Shown here: piece by piece, positions 26,080 through 33,390 of the stretch
Layout: the number at the start of each line of letters is the position of its first letter
Position numbering within the stretch: position 1 is the first letter of the stretch
Assembly (NCBI GenBank): GCA_044507775.1
Contig: JBIQIY010000023.1
Coordinates: 37,118 to 101,117 of the forward strand
Origin: Chryseosolibacter sp044507775
Lineage (GTDB): Bacteria > Bacteroidota > Bacteroidia > Cytophagales > Cyclobacteriaceae
Length of the DNA: 64,000 bases
Direction: 5' to 3'
Notes under the pieces: model-generated
What the model saw: the letters and a program-made list of their open reading frames with translations, nothing else
Database searches by the model: none
Told to the model about the DNA's origin: nothing
Made by a program: the position numbers and the translations under genes

Positions 26080-26409
26080 TCAATAAAGAAATTCAAAACG
26101 TTTGCAATCTCCAATAAGGGGGGCATTTGCCCAAAAAACAATCGTTTGAGGAAAGAAAATTGGATGCTTGGGGGAAATTTTGAATCTATTTCCTGTGAAT
26201 AGTAGTTTATTTGGAATGTTATTGGCGATCAGCCGGCAAGAAGCGCATGTGAACAGAAGATAATGAGTGTGACCAGGAAGGCCAGAAGAACGCGGTATTT
26301 CAGGCTCACAGGCGTATGGGTCAGGTTAGAGGGTCCAAGATAGCATTTAAAGCTACCATTAGCAAAGAGGGCTTAAGTTCCTGATACACAATATTTTAAT
26401 AGAACTAAC
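26080..26409. other. Divergent intergenic region with a possible 26-residue hydrophobic peptide
   Basis: This 330-base gap separates the divergent TIGR03032-type gene and cysH-type gene and must hold both promoters, but I find no perfect -7 box. On the minus strand a GTG-initiated frame at 26229-26309 would encode a 26-residue hydrophobic peptide (starting VSLKYRVLLAFLVTL). No ATG precedes it, so it is not called as a gene. No RNA structure was recognised. Confidence 0.4.
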
Positions 26410-27066
26410 ATGACGTTTGAAGGAATACGCGACCAGGTACTCGCCTACAATGCAGCCGGCAAATCGCTGTTCACTACCTCCTCGTTTCAGTCGCACAGCC
26501 TGGTCCTGTTGCACATCCTGAGCCGGATCGACAAAACCATTCCTGTATATTTCATCAACACCGGATATCACTTTCCGGAGACGGTCAGGTTCAGGGACCA
26601 GATTACAGAATTATTCGGCCTGCGCACACTCGATCTGCGATCGGATGTTCCCAAGTTCATGCAACGCGACGCAGAGGGACGGCTGCTTTTCACCTCTGAC
26701 CCGGACCATTGCTGTTACCTCAATAAGACGCAACCGATGGACTCCATCCTGATGGCGCACGACGTGTGGATCAATGGCGTGCGCGCGGACCAGAGCGCGG
26801 CCCGTGCGGCGATGAAAGTGGAACAACCCGCGAAGCACGGGTGTATGCGCTTCCATCCCATGCTCGACTGGACCGCCAAGATGATCTGGGAATACCAGAA
26901 GGAATACAATCTGCCGAAGCATCCGTTGGAGGAGAAGGGGTACATCAGTATCGGCTGCGAGCCGTGTACGAGAAAGGTGGATCCGGAAATGCAGGAACGG
27001 GAGGCGAGATGGTTCGGGATGAATAAGGTGGAGTGCGGCCTGCATACGGATTTGATTAATAAGTAG
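26410..27066 (+). CDS. cysH: Assimilatory phosphoadenylyl/adenylyl-sulfate reductase
   Basis: A 218-residue reductase that releases sulfite from (P)APS using thioredoxin or a similar donor. The cysteine pair in DPDHCCYLNK and the pair GCEPCT are the four ligands of the [4Fe-4S] cluster found in the APS-preferring type. The C-terminal ECGLH carries the catalytic cysteine. The nucleotide loop TTSSFQSHSLVLLH is present. No cys operon partners are nearby. The heptamer array begins five bases after its stop codon. Confidence 0.92.
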   Translation: MTFEGIRDQVLAYNAAGKSLFTTSSFQSHSLVLLHILSRIDKTIPVYFINTGYHFPETVRFRDQITELFGLRTLDLRSDVPKFMQRDAEGRLLFTSDPDHCCYLNKTQPMDSILMAHDVWINGVRADQSAARAAMKVEQPAKHGCMRFHPMLDWTAKMIWEYQKEYNLPKHPLEEKGYISIGCEPCTRKVDPEMQEREARWFGMNKVECGLHTDLINK

Positions 27067-27070
27067 GAGC

Positions 27071-27384
27071 GTGAGTGGTGAGTGGTGAGTGGTGAGTGGT
27101 GAGTGGTGAGTTGTGAGTGGTGAGTGGTGAATCGTGAGACGTGAGTGGTGAGTGGTACCGTGTTTCGTTTCTGGATATTTTTATTGTTTTTGGAATCAAG
27201 AATTAAGATTTTTGGCGGTTGAAGATTCAGTGATTGGAAGCAGATACTGATCGCCGATAAAGTTCCTATAAATCACATAGATGAAACATTCACGATTGAT
27301 GACTCACGTCTCACGTCTCACGTCTCACGACTCACGATTCACGTCTCACGACTCACGATTCGCGTCTCACCACTCACCACTCAC
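27071..27384. repeat. Inverted heptamer array (GTGAGTN / NNCTCAC), 12 units per arm
   Basis: The left arm, 27071-27154, is exactly twelve 7-base units, mostly GTGAGTG with variants GTGAGTT, GTGAATC and GTGAGAC. The right arm, 27301-27384, is exactly twelve units of the complementary form (GTCTCAC, GACTCAC, GATTCAC, CACTCAC), with two more degenerate units just before it. A unique 146-base spacer separates the arms. The array starts 4 bases after the cysH stop and ends 3 bases before the epimerase ATG, so the promoter of the latter must lie inside it. Confidence 0.95.
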
Positions 27385-27387
27385 TAA

Positions 27388-28308
27388 ATGAAAGTTCTCG
27401 TTACCGGAGGGGCCGGTTATATAGGCACCGAGCTTGTTACACTATTGGTTAATAATCCGCTCGTCGACAGCGTTGTCATCTATGATAATCTAAGCCGCCC
27501 GAATTTTAATTTGTTTCTCGGGTTAAGGCTGCACAATGCGAACAAGATTTCTTTTGTCAAGGGTGAATTGCTCGACTCACGCGCGCTGAAAAAGATCCTC
27601 AAGGGAGTGGATGTTGTCTATCACATGGCGGCTAAGGTTACTACTCCCTTTGCCAACGCGGATGCGCACGCGTACGAACAGGTTAATCACTGGGGTACGG
27701 CGGAGCTCGTTTATGCGGTGGAGGCAAGCGATGTGCGTCGGTTTATATACACAAGCAGTACGGGAGTTTATGGTTCATCCAAAATGCCGGCGCACGAGGA
27801 TAAGCCACCTGATCCGCAGACATTCTATGCTGTGTCGAAGTTAAGGGGCGAAGAGCATGTTCGCCGTCTGATCGGAAAGATAGACACTTACATCATGCGG
27901 TGCGGCAACGTTTATGGTTACAGCAAGAGTATGCGGTTCGACGCTGTTATCAACAAGTTCATCTTTGAAGCGAACTTCAACCGGTTTGTGACTATCCAGG
28001 GTGACGGTAAACAATCGCGCACTTTTATCCATATCGCGATGGTCGCGAAAGCGTTGAACAACCTGCTGTCGGCCGATCTGCCCAGCGATGTTTACAACAT
28101 CGTCGACAAGAACCTGAAAGTGATTGAGATCCTCGATGTTTTGAAAGAACTGATCCCCGACCTGGAATTCATTTTCATCAACCAACATCTTCACTTGCAC
28201 GAGTTGAACGTGAAAGTCAACCCGCTTATCACGGACACCCTTCAGATCCGCAATGCGCGAACGCTGAAGGAGGATCTCAGCGAGTTCATGAAGAAGTTCA
28301 GCTTCTGA
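27388..28308 (+). CDS. NAD-dependent epimerase/dehydratase
   Basis: A 306-residue extended short-chain dehydrogenase. The NAD motif GGAGYIGTEL is at the N-terminus. The catalytic triad is visible as the serine in YTSSTGVYGSS and YAVSKLRGEE (Tyr-x3-Lys). The family acts on nucleotide sugars; substrate not deducible. The second half contains FIHIAMVAKALNNLL, typical of UDP-sugar 4-epimerase relatives. Its leader is the right arm of the heptamer array. A bidirectional terminator follows. Confidence 0.9.
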   Translation: MKVLVTGGAGYIGTELVTLLVNNPLVDSVVIYDNLSRPNFNLFLGLRLHNANKISFVKGELLDSRALKKILKGVDVVYHMAAKVTTPFANADAHAYEQVNHWGTAELVYAVEASDVRRFIYTSSTGVYGSSKMPAHEDKPPDPQTFYAVSKLRGEEHVRRLIGKIDTYIMRCGNVYGYSKSMRFDAVINKFIFEANFNRFVTIQGDGKQSRTFIHIAMVAKALNNLLSADLPSDVYNIVDKNLKVIEILDVLKELIPDLEFIFINQHLHLHELNVKVNPLITDTLQIRNARTLKEDLSEFMKKFSF

Positions 28309-28322
28309 TACGTCAAAAAAAA

Positions 28323-28350
28323 GCCCGTCTGACAATCATATCAGACGGGC
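28323..28350. terminator. Bidirectional intrinsic terminator
   Basis: A perfect 10-bp stem (GCCCGTCTGA / TCAGACGGGC) with an 8-base loop, flanked by an A8 tract on the left and ATTTC on the right. The A tract supplies a strong U tract for minus-strand transcripts ending the suf operon; the plus-strand side is weaker. It lies between convergent gene ends. Confidence 0.88.
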
Positions 28351-28372
28351 ATTTCAATTCTGTGCGGATTCG

Positions 28373-28789
28373 TTAGCAGTATTCTTCGAATACCTCAACG
28401 AGGTGCTCTCCGATCATCTGAGCGTTTCTGCCTTCGATGTGATGCCGTTCAACGAAATGAACGAGTTCGCCATCCTTGAAGAGCGCGATTGACGGCGATG
28501 ACGGGGGATAGGGCAGCGTAAATTCGCGCGCCTTCGCTACCGCTTCCTTGTCGACTCCTGCAAATACCGTTGCCAGTGAGGCTGGCTTCTTGTCGGAATT
28601 TTGCAGCGCCCACTTAATTCCAGGACGCGCGGCGCCTGCGGCACATCCGCAGACCGAGTTGATCACCAGTAAAGTGGTGCCTTTGTGACCTGTTAATTCA
28701 CTCTCAACTTCTTCAGGGGTTTTTAATTCCTTGAAGCCCGCACTGGTCAGATCGGTGCGCATGGGAGCTACTAATTGTTCGGGATACAT
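28373..28789 (-). CDS. BrxA/BrxB family bacilliredoxin
   Basis: A 138-residue thioredoxin-fold protein of the YphP/YqiW type. The redox motif is CGC in VINSVCGCAAGAARPG. Bacilliredoxins remove mixed disulfides of low-molecular-weight thiols such as bacillithiol from proteins. It is the last gene of the suf block, 45 bases after the SufT-like gene and before the terminator at 28323-28350. This suggests thiol repair linked to Fe-S assembly. Confidence 0.92.
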   Translation of the reverse strand: MYPEQLVAPMRTDLTSAGFKELKTPEEVESELTGHKGTTLLVINSVCGCAAGAARPGIKWALQNSDKKPASLATVFAGVDKEAVAKAREFTLPYPPSSPSIALFKDGELVHFVERHHIEGRNAQMIGEHLVEVFEEYC

Positions 28790-28834
28790 ACGTTATGGTT
28801 GTTAAATTATCAGTTCAGTTATGGCGGTTTCTTC

Positions 28835-29188
28835 TTACATGAAACCCAGTTCCAGTTTGGCCGCCTCGCTCATCATTTCCTGCGAGTACGGAGGATCGAA
28901 TGTTACCTCGACCTTTACTTCATTGATGCCTTCAATCGTCTTCAGTTTCTGTTCTACCTCTTCCGGAATTACTTCCGCCGAGGGGCAGGAGGGCGAAGTG
29001 AGAGTCATCAGAATATAAACATTGTTCACCGGGTAAATATTGATCTCGTAAATCAGGCCGAGTTCATAAACATCCACCGGAATTTCGGGATCATAGACCG
29101 TCTTAAGGGTCTGTAGAACCTTCTCCTGCAGATCCGGAATGGCAGCTTCGGAAGCTGTTTGTGGTGTATTTGATTCTTTCTCACTCAT
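28835..29188 (-). CDS. SUF-associated MIP18/DUF59 protein (SufT-like)
   Basis: A 117-residue protein with the MIP18/DUF59 domain: LKTVYDPEIPVDVYELGLIY and the reactive-cysteine segment TLTSPSCPSAEVIPEEVE. Such proteins assist Fe-S cluster maturation or transfer. Its start overlaps the stop of sufE by 4 bases (ATGA type), so translation is coupled. The first 20 residues are a variable acidic extension. Confidence 0.92.
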   Translation of the reverse strand: MSEKESNTPQTASEAAIPDLQEKVLQTLKTVYDPEIPVDVYELGLIYEINIYPVNNVYILMTLTSPSCPSAEVIPEEVEQKLKTIEGINEVKVEVTFDPPYSQEMMSEAAKLELGFM

Positions 29189-29619
29189 GACTTTACCTGC
29201 ATTTTTGTTTTGAACGCCAGGGCGTATAATTTCATTTGCTTGATCATGGCAGCGAACCCGTTTGAACGCTGCGTTCCGATGAACCGGTCCATGCCTATGC
29301 GGCCCATAAAGTACAGATCGGCATTGAGGATATCTTCCGGTTTCTGGCCATTGAAGATTCGGGTGAGGAGACTCACCAGCCCCTTGGTAATAGCCGTGTT
29401 ACTGTCGGCTTGAAAATAGATCTTATCCTGGTCAAGCGAAGCGGTAAGCCAGACTTTGGACTGGCAGCCCTTGACGATATTCTGTTCGTTCTTATCAGCT
29501 TCCGGCATCTCCGGCAGCTTCTGTCCGAGTTCCATGATGTAAAACACGGTCATTTCCATGTCTCCGTCCAGGAGGGAGAATTCGCTGATGATGTCGTCCT
29601 GGATCTGGTCTATCCTCAT
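29185..29619 (-). CDS. sufE: SufE family sulfur acceptor
   Basis: A 144-residue SufE. It takes persulfide sulfur from SufS on the conserved cysteine in NIVKGCQSKVW (about residue 51) and passes it to SufBCD. Other family features are ADSNTAITKGLVSLL and the C-terminal helix. Both ends overlap neighbours by 4 bases: the coiled-coil gene upstream and the SufT-like gene downstream. Confidence 0.94.
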   Translation of the reverse strand: MRIDQIQDDIISEFSLLDGDMEMTVFYIMELGQKLPEMPEADKNEQNIVKGCQSKVWLTASLDQDKIYFQADSNTAITKGLVSLLTRIFNGQKPEDILNADLYFMGRIGMDRFIGTQRSNGFAAMIKQMKLYALAFKTKMQVKS

Positions 29620-29918
29620 TTATAAACTGTCCTTTCCAATTTTGCTACGCGATTGTGAAGGTCGGCTATCATTTCGACGTTTTCAGCAAGCTTGAATATT
29701 GCTCGCGTGTTTTCACTCGTCTGCAAATTGAGTTTTACCAGCTGCCCTTCCACTCTGTCGACGCGGACCTCAAGCTTGTCGAGTCGGACGATCGTCTGAT
29801 CCAGTCTCTCAACCGTCTGATCCAGCCTATGGTTGGTTCCAATGATTTCGCTGACAATTCTGTCTTGCCCTCTCAGGGACTCAGTCAGCAGTTCGATGAT
29901 TTTGTCTTCATTTTTCAT
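29616..29918 (-). CDS. Small coiled-coil protein within the suf operon
   Basis: A 100-residue protein without signal peptide or cysteines. It is nearly all heptad coiled coil: RLDQTVERLDQTIVRLDKLE, then LEVRVDRVEGQLVKLNLQ and a C-terminal RVAKLERTV. I do not recognise a family with known function. The context is tight: it starts 10 bases after sufS and its stop overlaps the sufE start by 4 bases, so it is made with the sulfur-transfer pair. It could be a scaffold for SufS-SufE, but similar small coiled coils occur widely as uncharacterised proteins. Confidence 0.8.
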   Translation of the reverse strand: MKNEDKIIELLTESLRGQDRIVSEIIGTNHRLDQTVERLDQTIVRLDKLEVRVDRVEGQLVKLNLQTSENTRAIFKLAENVEMIADLHNRVAKLERTVYK

Positions 29919-29928
29919 AAATAGAGGG

Positions 29929-31176
29929 TTATTTTTTCATGAAGTTAATAATTCGCTCCAGGCCCTCTATCAATTGGTCAACTTCTTTTTCTGTATTATA
30001 AACCGCAAAAGATGCCCTGACAGTTCCTTCGATTCCATAGCACTCCATCAGCGGCTGTGTGCAGTGATGGCCCGTTCGCACGGCAATTCCCCGGGCGTCG
30101 AGCATCTGTCCCACGTCGAAGTGATGAATTCCCTTTACTGTAAAGGCGAGCACGCCGACTTTATGGGCTGCTGTCCCGATCAGGGTAACATGATCCAGTT
30201 TTGCGATCCGGCTCGTGGCATACGCCAGCAGTTCTCGTTCGTGCTCAGCGATATTTTCGCGGCCGATCTCGAGTATGAATTCAATGGCATATCGCAGGGC
30301 GATCACGTCGGCAATATTGGGAGTTCCAGCCTCGAACTTGTAGGGAAGGTCGTTGTAAGTCGTTTTTTCAAACGTCACTTCCTTGATCATTTCGCCGCCT
30401 CCTTGATATGGTGGCATTTTTTCCAGCAGTGCTTTCTTGCCGTATAATATGCCAGCACCGGTCGGGCCGTACATTTTGTGAGAAGAAAGGCAATAAAAAT
30501 CACAGTCGAGGTCCTGGACGTCGATGGCGATGTGCGCTCCTGCTTGTGCTCCGTCGATCAGCACCACGGCACCTGCTTCATGCGCGAGCCGGACAATCTC
30601 TTTGACGGGATTGATAGTTCCCAGGCTGTTCGATGCATGATTCACGGCGACGATCTTCGTACGCGAATTCAGGTGCTGCCTGAAAACGTCCATGTCGAGT
30701 TCTCCATCCCGGTTTACCGGAATGACTTTCAAGGTGGCGTTGTTGGCTTCGCAGACAAACTGCCAGGGCACGATGTTGGAGTGATGCTCAAGGGTGGAGA
30801 TGATGATTTCATCCCCTTCCTTTACGAAAGCTCTTCCGTAAGTCGCGGCGACGAGGTTGATGCTCTCCGTGACACCGCGGGTAAAGATGATTTCCTGTGA
30901 GCTGGCTGCGTTGATGAAGTGCCGGACCGATTCACGTGTCTTTTCGAATTCGCGCGTGGCCTTCTCGGCAAGCGTGTGAATTCCCCTGTGGATGTTCGCG
31001 TTGTAACCTGTGTAGTAGTCGACGAGCGCGTCGATCACGCGTTTCGGTTTCTGATTGGTCGCGGCATTGTCGAAATAAACCAGATCGCGGCCGTTCACCT
31101 GCTGATGCAGGACGGGGAACTCCCTGCGGATTTTATCGACATCAATGGCCTTTTTTGTCTGTTGAGCTGTCTCCAT
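29929..31176 (-). CDS. sufS: SufS-type cysteine desulfurase
   Basis: A 415-residue PLP enzyme (group II desulfurase) that mobilises sulfur from cysteine for Fe-S clusters. The PLP lysine lies in YCLSSHKMYGPTGAG and the catalytic cysteine in RTGHHCTQPLMECYG, with the short loop typical of SufS. It lies 8 bases after sufD in the suf operon. Confidence 0.95.
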   Translation of the reverse strand: METAQQTKKAIDVDKIRREFPVLHQQVNGRDLVYFDNAATNQKPKRVIDALVDYYTGYNANIHRGIHTLAEKATREFEKTRESVRHFINAASSQEIIFTRGVTESINLVAATYGRAFVKEGDEIIISTLEHHSNIVPWQFVCEANNATLKVIPVNRDGELDMDVFRQHLNSRTKIVAVNHASNSLGTINPVKEIVRLAHEAGAVVLIDGAQAGAHIAIDVQDLDCDFYCLSSHKMYGPTGAGILYGKKALLEKMPPYQGGGEMIKEVTFEKTTYNDLPYKFEAGTPNIADVIALRYAIEFILEIGRENIAEHERELLAYATSRIAKLDHVTLIGTAAHKVGVLAFTVKGIHHFDVGQMLDARGIAVRTGHHCTQPLMECYGIEGTVRASFAVYNTEKEVDQLIEGLERIINFMKK

Positions 31177-31184
31177 GTCAAAAA

Positions 31185-32486
31185 TTATTTTTGCAGCCGT
31201 TCGCTGATCATAACGTCGACGTACTTCCGGATCACAGGATCGGGAATCTTGTCGGTTACCTCTCCCGCAAAAGCGTACAGCATCATGGCGCGCGCGGCAT
31301 TCTTGTCTATTCCCCTTGTCCTAAGGTAAAAGAGCGCTTCTTCATCCAGCTGGCCGGTTGTACAGCCGTGCGAACACTTCACATCATCGGCCCAGATCTC
31401 GAGCTGAGGCTTTGTGTTGACGGTCGCCTTTTCCGACAGCAATATGTTGCGATTGGCCTGAAACGCGTTGGTCTTTTGCGCTTGAGGCCTGACGAATATC
31501 TTTCCGTTGAACACCCCCCTTGAGCTATCGTCCATAATGCCTTTGTAGAGCTCGTTGGTAAGCGAGTTGGGCTTCTTATGATCCACAACGGTATGGTTGT
31601 CCGCGAGCGTGTTTCCCCGGAGAAGATATAGCCCGTACATATGTGACTCGATCCCTTCGCCGTCGATGATCAGGTGGAGATTCGTACGGAGAAGCGCGGC
31701 CTGCAAATCGAACGTGTATGTGTTCACGCGACTCGAATTCTTCTGGTATATCTCTGTTTGTGAAACATGGTAGCGGTTGCCGGGATCGTTCTGGATGCTG
31801 TAATAGTCCAGCTGCGCATTCTCGTCAATCACAATTTCGTTTACGAGGTTTGTAAAATGATTTCCGGCACCTGCAGAGTTGAATTTTTCTAAGATCGTGA
31901 GCTGGCTGCTTTTCCCGACGATCATGAGATTGCGATGAACGGCTACGACTTCTCCGGCGGTTGAGTCGTTGATGTAATGTATTACAACCGGTTTGCTGAC
32001 CTTCGTTTTTTCAGGAACGCGGATATAGACCCCCGTCGTCCAGTCGGCCGTATTCCACGCGGCGAGAGCATCCGCGCTGGAGTTAATGTACTGGTTGAAG
32101 TGTTCAATCGCCTGGATGTCTTTTGAGGCCAGCGCATCGGCAAGGCTGGTAATCGACAGTTCGCTTTCCGGTGCGCGAACGACAGACAAGGCGGAATTAT
32201 AAACTCCGTTGATGAACACCAGGGTATTGGCGTCGAGCTCCGGGATCACGTATTCGCTGATATCGCTGATGTGCGGTTTGACACCAAGCTCCTGGAAAGT
32301 GAAATTCTTTTCCAGCTCTCTAGTAACAGGAGTGTGCTTGTATTCTTCGTGTTTGTTTCCGGGAAGTCCGAGTTTTTGGAAAGCCTCCAGTGCATCTTTC
32401 CGCACGGGATCTGCAACCTGCATTCTGCGCTGAATAAATGCGGAAACCGCGGTAGTAATATTTTTATCGGTCGTAGTAAGACTCAT
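31185..32486 (-). CDS. sufD: Fe-S cluster assembly protein SufD
   Basis: A 433-residue SufD, partner of SufB in the SufBC2D scaffold. The C-terminal beta-helix region shows KTNAFQANRNILLSEKATV and the conserved histidine in VKCSHGCTTGQLDEEALFYL. It is separated from sufC by 112 bases that hold a heptamer inverted array, whereas the other gaps in the operon are at most a few dozen bases. Confidence 0.95.
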   Translation of the reverse strand: MSLTTTDKNITTAVSAFIQRRMQVADPVRKDALEAFQKLGLPGNKHEEYKHTPVTRELEKNFTFQELGVKPHISDISEYVIPELDANTLVFINGVYNSALSVVRAPESELSITSLADALASKDIQAIEHFNQYINSSADALAAWNTADWTTGVYIRVPEKTKVSKPVVIHYINDSTAGEVVAVHRNLMIVGKSSQLTILEKFNSAGAGNHFTNLVNEIVIDENAQLDYYSIQNDPGNRYHVSQTEIYQKNSSRVNTYTFDLQAALLRTNLHLIIDGEGIESHMYGLYLLRGNTLADNHTVVDHKKPNSLTNELYKGIMDDSSRGVFNGKIFVRPQAQKTNAFQANRNILLSEKATVNTKPQLEIWADDVKCSHGCTTGQLDEEALFYLRTRGIDKNAARAMMLYAFAGEVTDKIPDPVIRKYVDVMISERLQK

Positions 32487-32510
32487 CTTTCTTGCTCATT
32501 TGTTTATTTC

Positions 32511-32609
32511 GGTTGTTGGTTGTTGGTTGTTGGTTGTTGGTTGCTGGTCTCTGGTTGTATAGTTGGAAGGCTAGTAACTCCTAACCAGAAACCAGTAACT
32601 AATCAACCA
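32511..32609. repeat. Inverted heptamer array (GGTTGTT) between sufC and sufD
   Basis: The left arm, 32511-32559, is seven 7-base units: four exact GGTTGTT, then GGTTGCT, GGTCTCT, GGTTGTA. The right arm (about 32582-32609) is four complementary units (TAACCAG, AAACCAG, TAACTAA, TCAACCA). It runs through the sufC stop codon (32599-32601) into its last codons. In the polycistronic RNA this would fold into an imperfect hairpin between sufC and sufD. Confidence 0.9.
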
Positions 32610-33354
32610 ACGACTCTTCCTTAATCCAGTCATACCCCTTCGCTTCAAGTTCCAAGGCGAGTTCCTTGGTGCCCGACTTGACGATCTTTCCTTTGTAGAG
32701 GACGTGCACGAAATCAGGCACGATATATTCCAGCAGGCGCTGGTAGTGTGTTACGACGACTACTGCGTTATCTCTTGTGCGCAGTTTGTTCACGCCGTTG
32801 GAGACGATGCGGAGAGCGTCGATATCCAGGCCGGAGTCTGTTTCGTCCAGGATCGCGAGCCGGGGTTCGAGCATGGCCATCTGGAATATTTCGTTGCGTT
32901 TCTTTTCGCCGCCGGAAAACCCTTCGTTGAGAGCGCGGTTGAGCAGGGACTGATCGATTTCAACGAGCTTCATGCGCTCCTTCATCAGGCCAAGGAAAGA
33001 AACAGCATCCAGCGGCGCTTGTCCCCGGTGGGTGCGGATCTGGTTCACCGCCGTTTTCATAAAGTTGATGGTGCTGACACCGGGTATTTCTACCGGATAC
33101 TGGAAGGCCATGAAGATCCCTTCGCGCGCGCGCGTCTCGGGCGACATCTCGAGCAGGTCTTTGCCGAGGAATTCGACGCCGCCATCGGTTACTTCAAATT
33201 CTTCACGTCCTGCCAGAACCGAGGCAAGCGTGCTTTTTCCGGACCCGTTCGGTCCCATGATCGCGTGAACTTCGCCCGCCTTCACCTGGAGGTTGATGCC
33301 ATTCAGGATCTGGTTATTCTCAATTTTCGCGTGTAAATTATTGATGTTTAACAT
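32599..33354 (-). CDS. sufC: Fe-S cluster assembly ATPase SufC
   Basis: A 251-residue ABC-type ATPase of the Suf scaffold. Walker A is GPNGSGKSTLA, the signature is FSGGEKKRNEI and Walker B is LAILDETDSGLD, each as in SufC. The last codons (KEESLVD) are encoded within the right arm of the adjacent repeat array, so the C-terminus may have been reshaped by it. Confidence 0.96.
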   Translation of the reverse strand: MLNINNLHAKIENNQILNGINLQVKAGEVHAIMGPNGSGKSTLASVLAGREEFEVTDGGVEFLGKDLLEMSPETRAREGIFMAFQYPVEIPGVSTINFMKTAVNQIRTHRGQAPLDAVSFLGLMKERMKLVEIDQSLLNRALNEGFSGGEKKRNEIFQMAMLEPRLAILDETDSGLDIDALRIVSNGVNKLRTRDNAVVVVTHYQRLLEYIVPDFVHVLYKGKIVKSGTKELALELEAKGYDWIKEESLVD

Positions 33355-33390
33355 GAAAAAATCTAAAATTTAGAATTCAAAAATTTAAAA

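Noticed and set aside
27071..27384. CRISPR-like array
   Set aside because: Units are 7 bases in direct contact, with no 25-40 base repeats, no spacers and no cas genes in the window.
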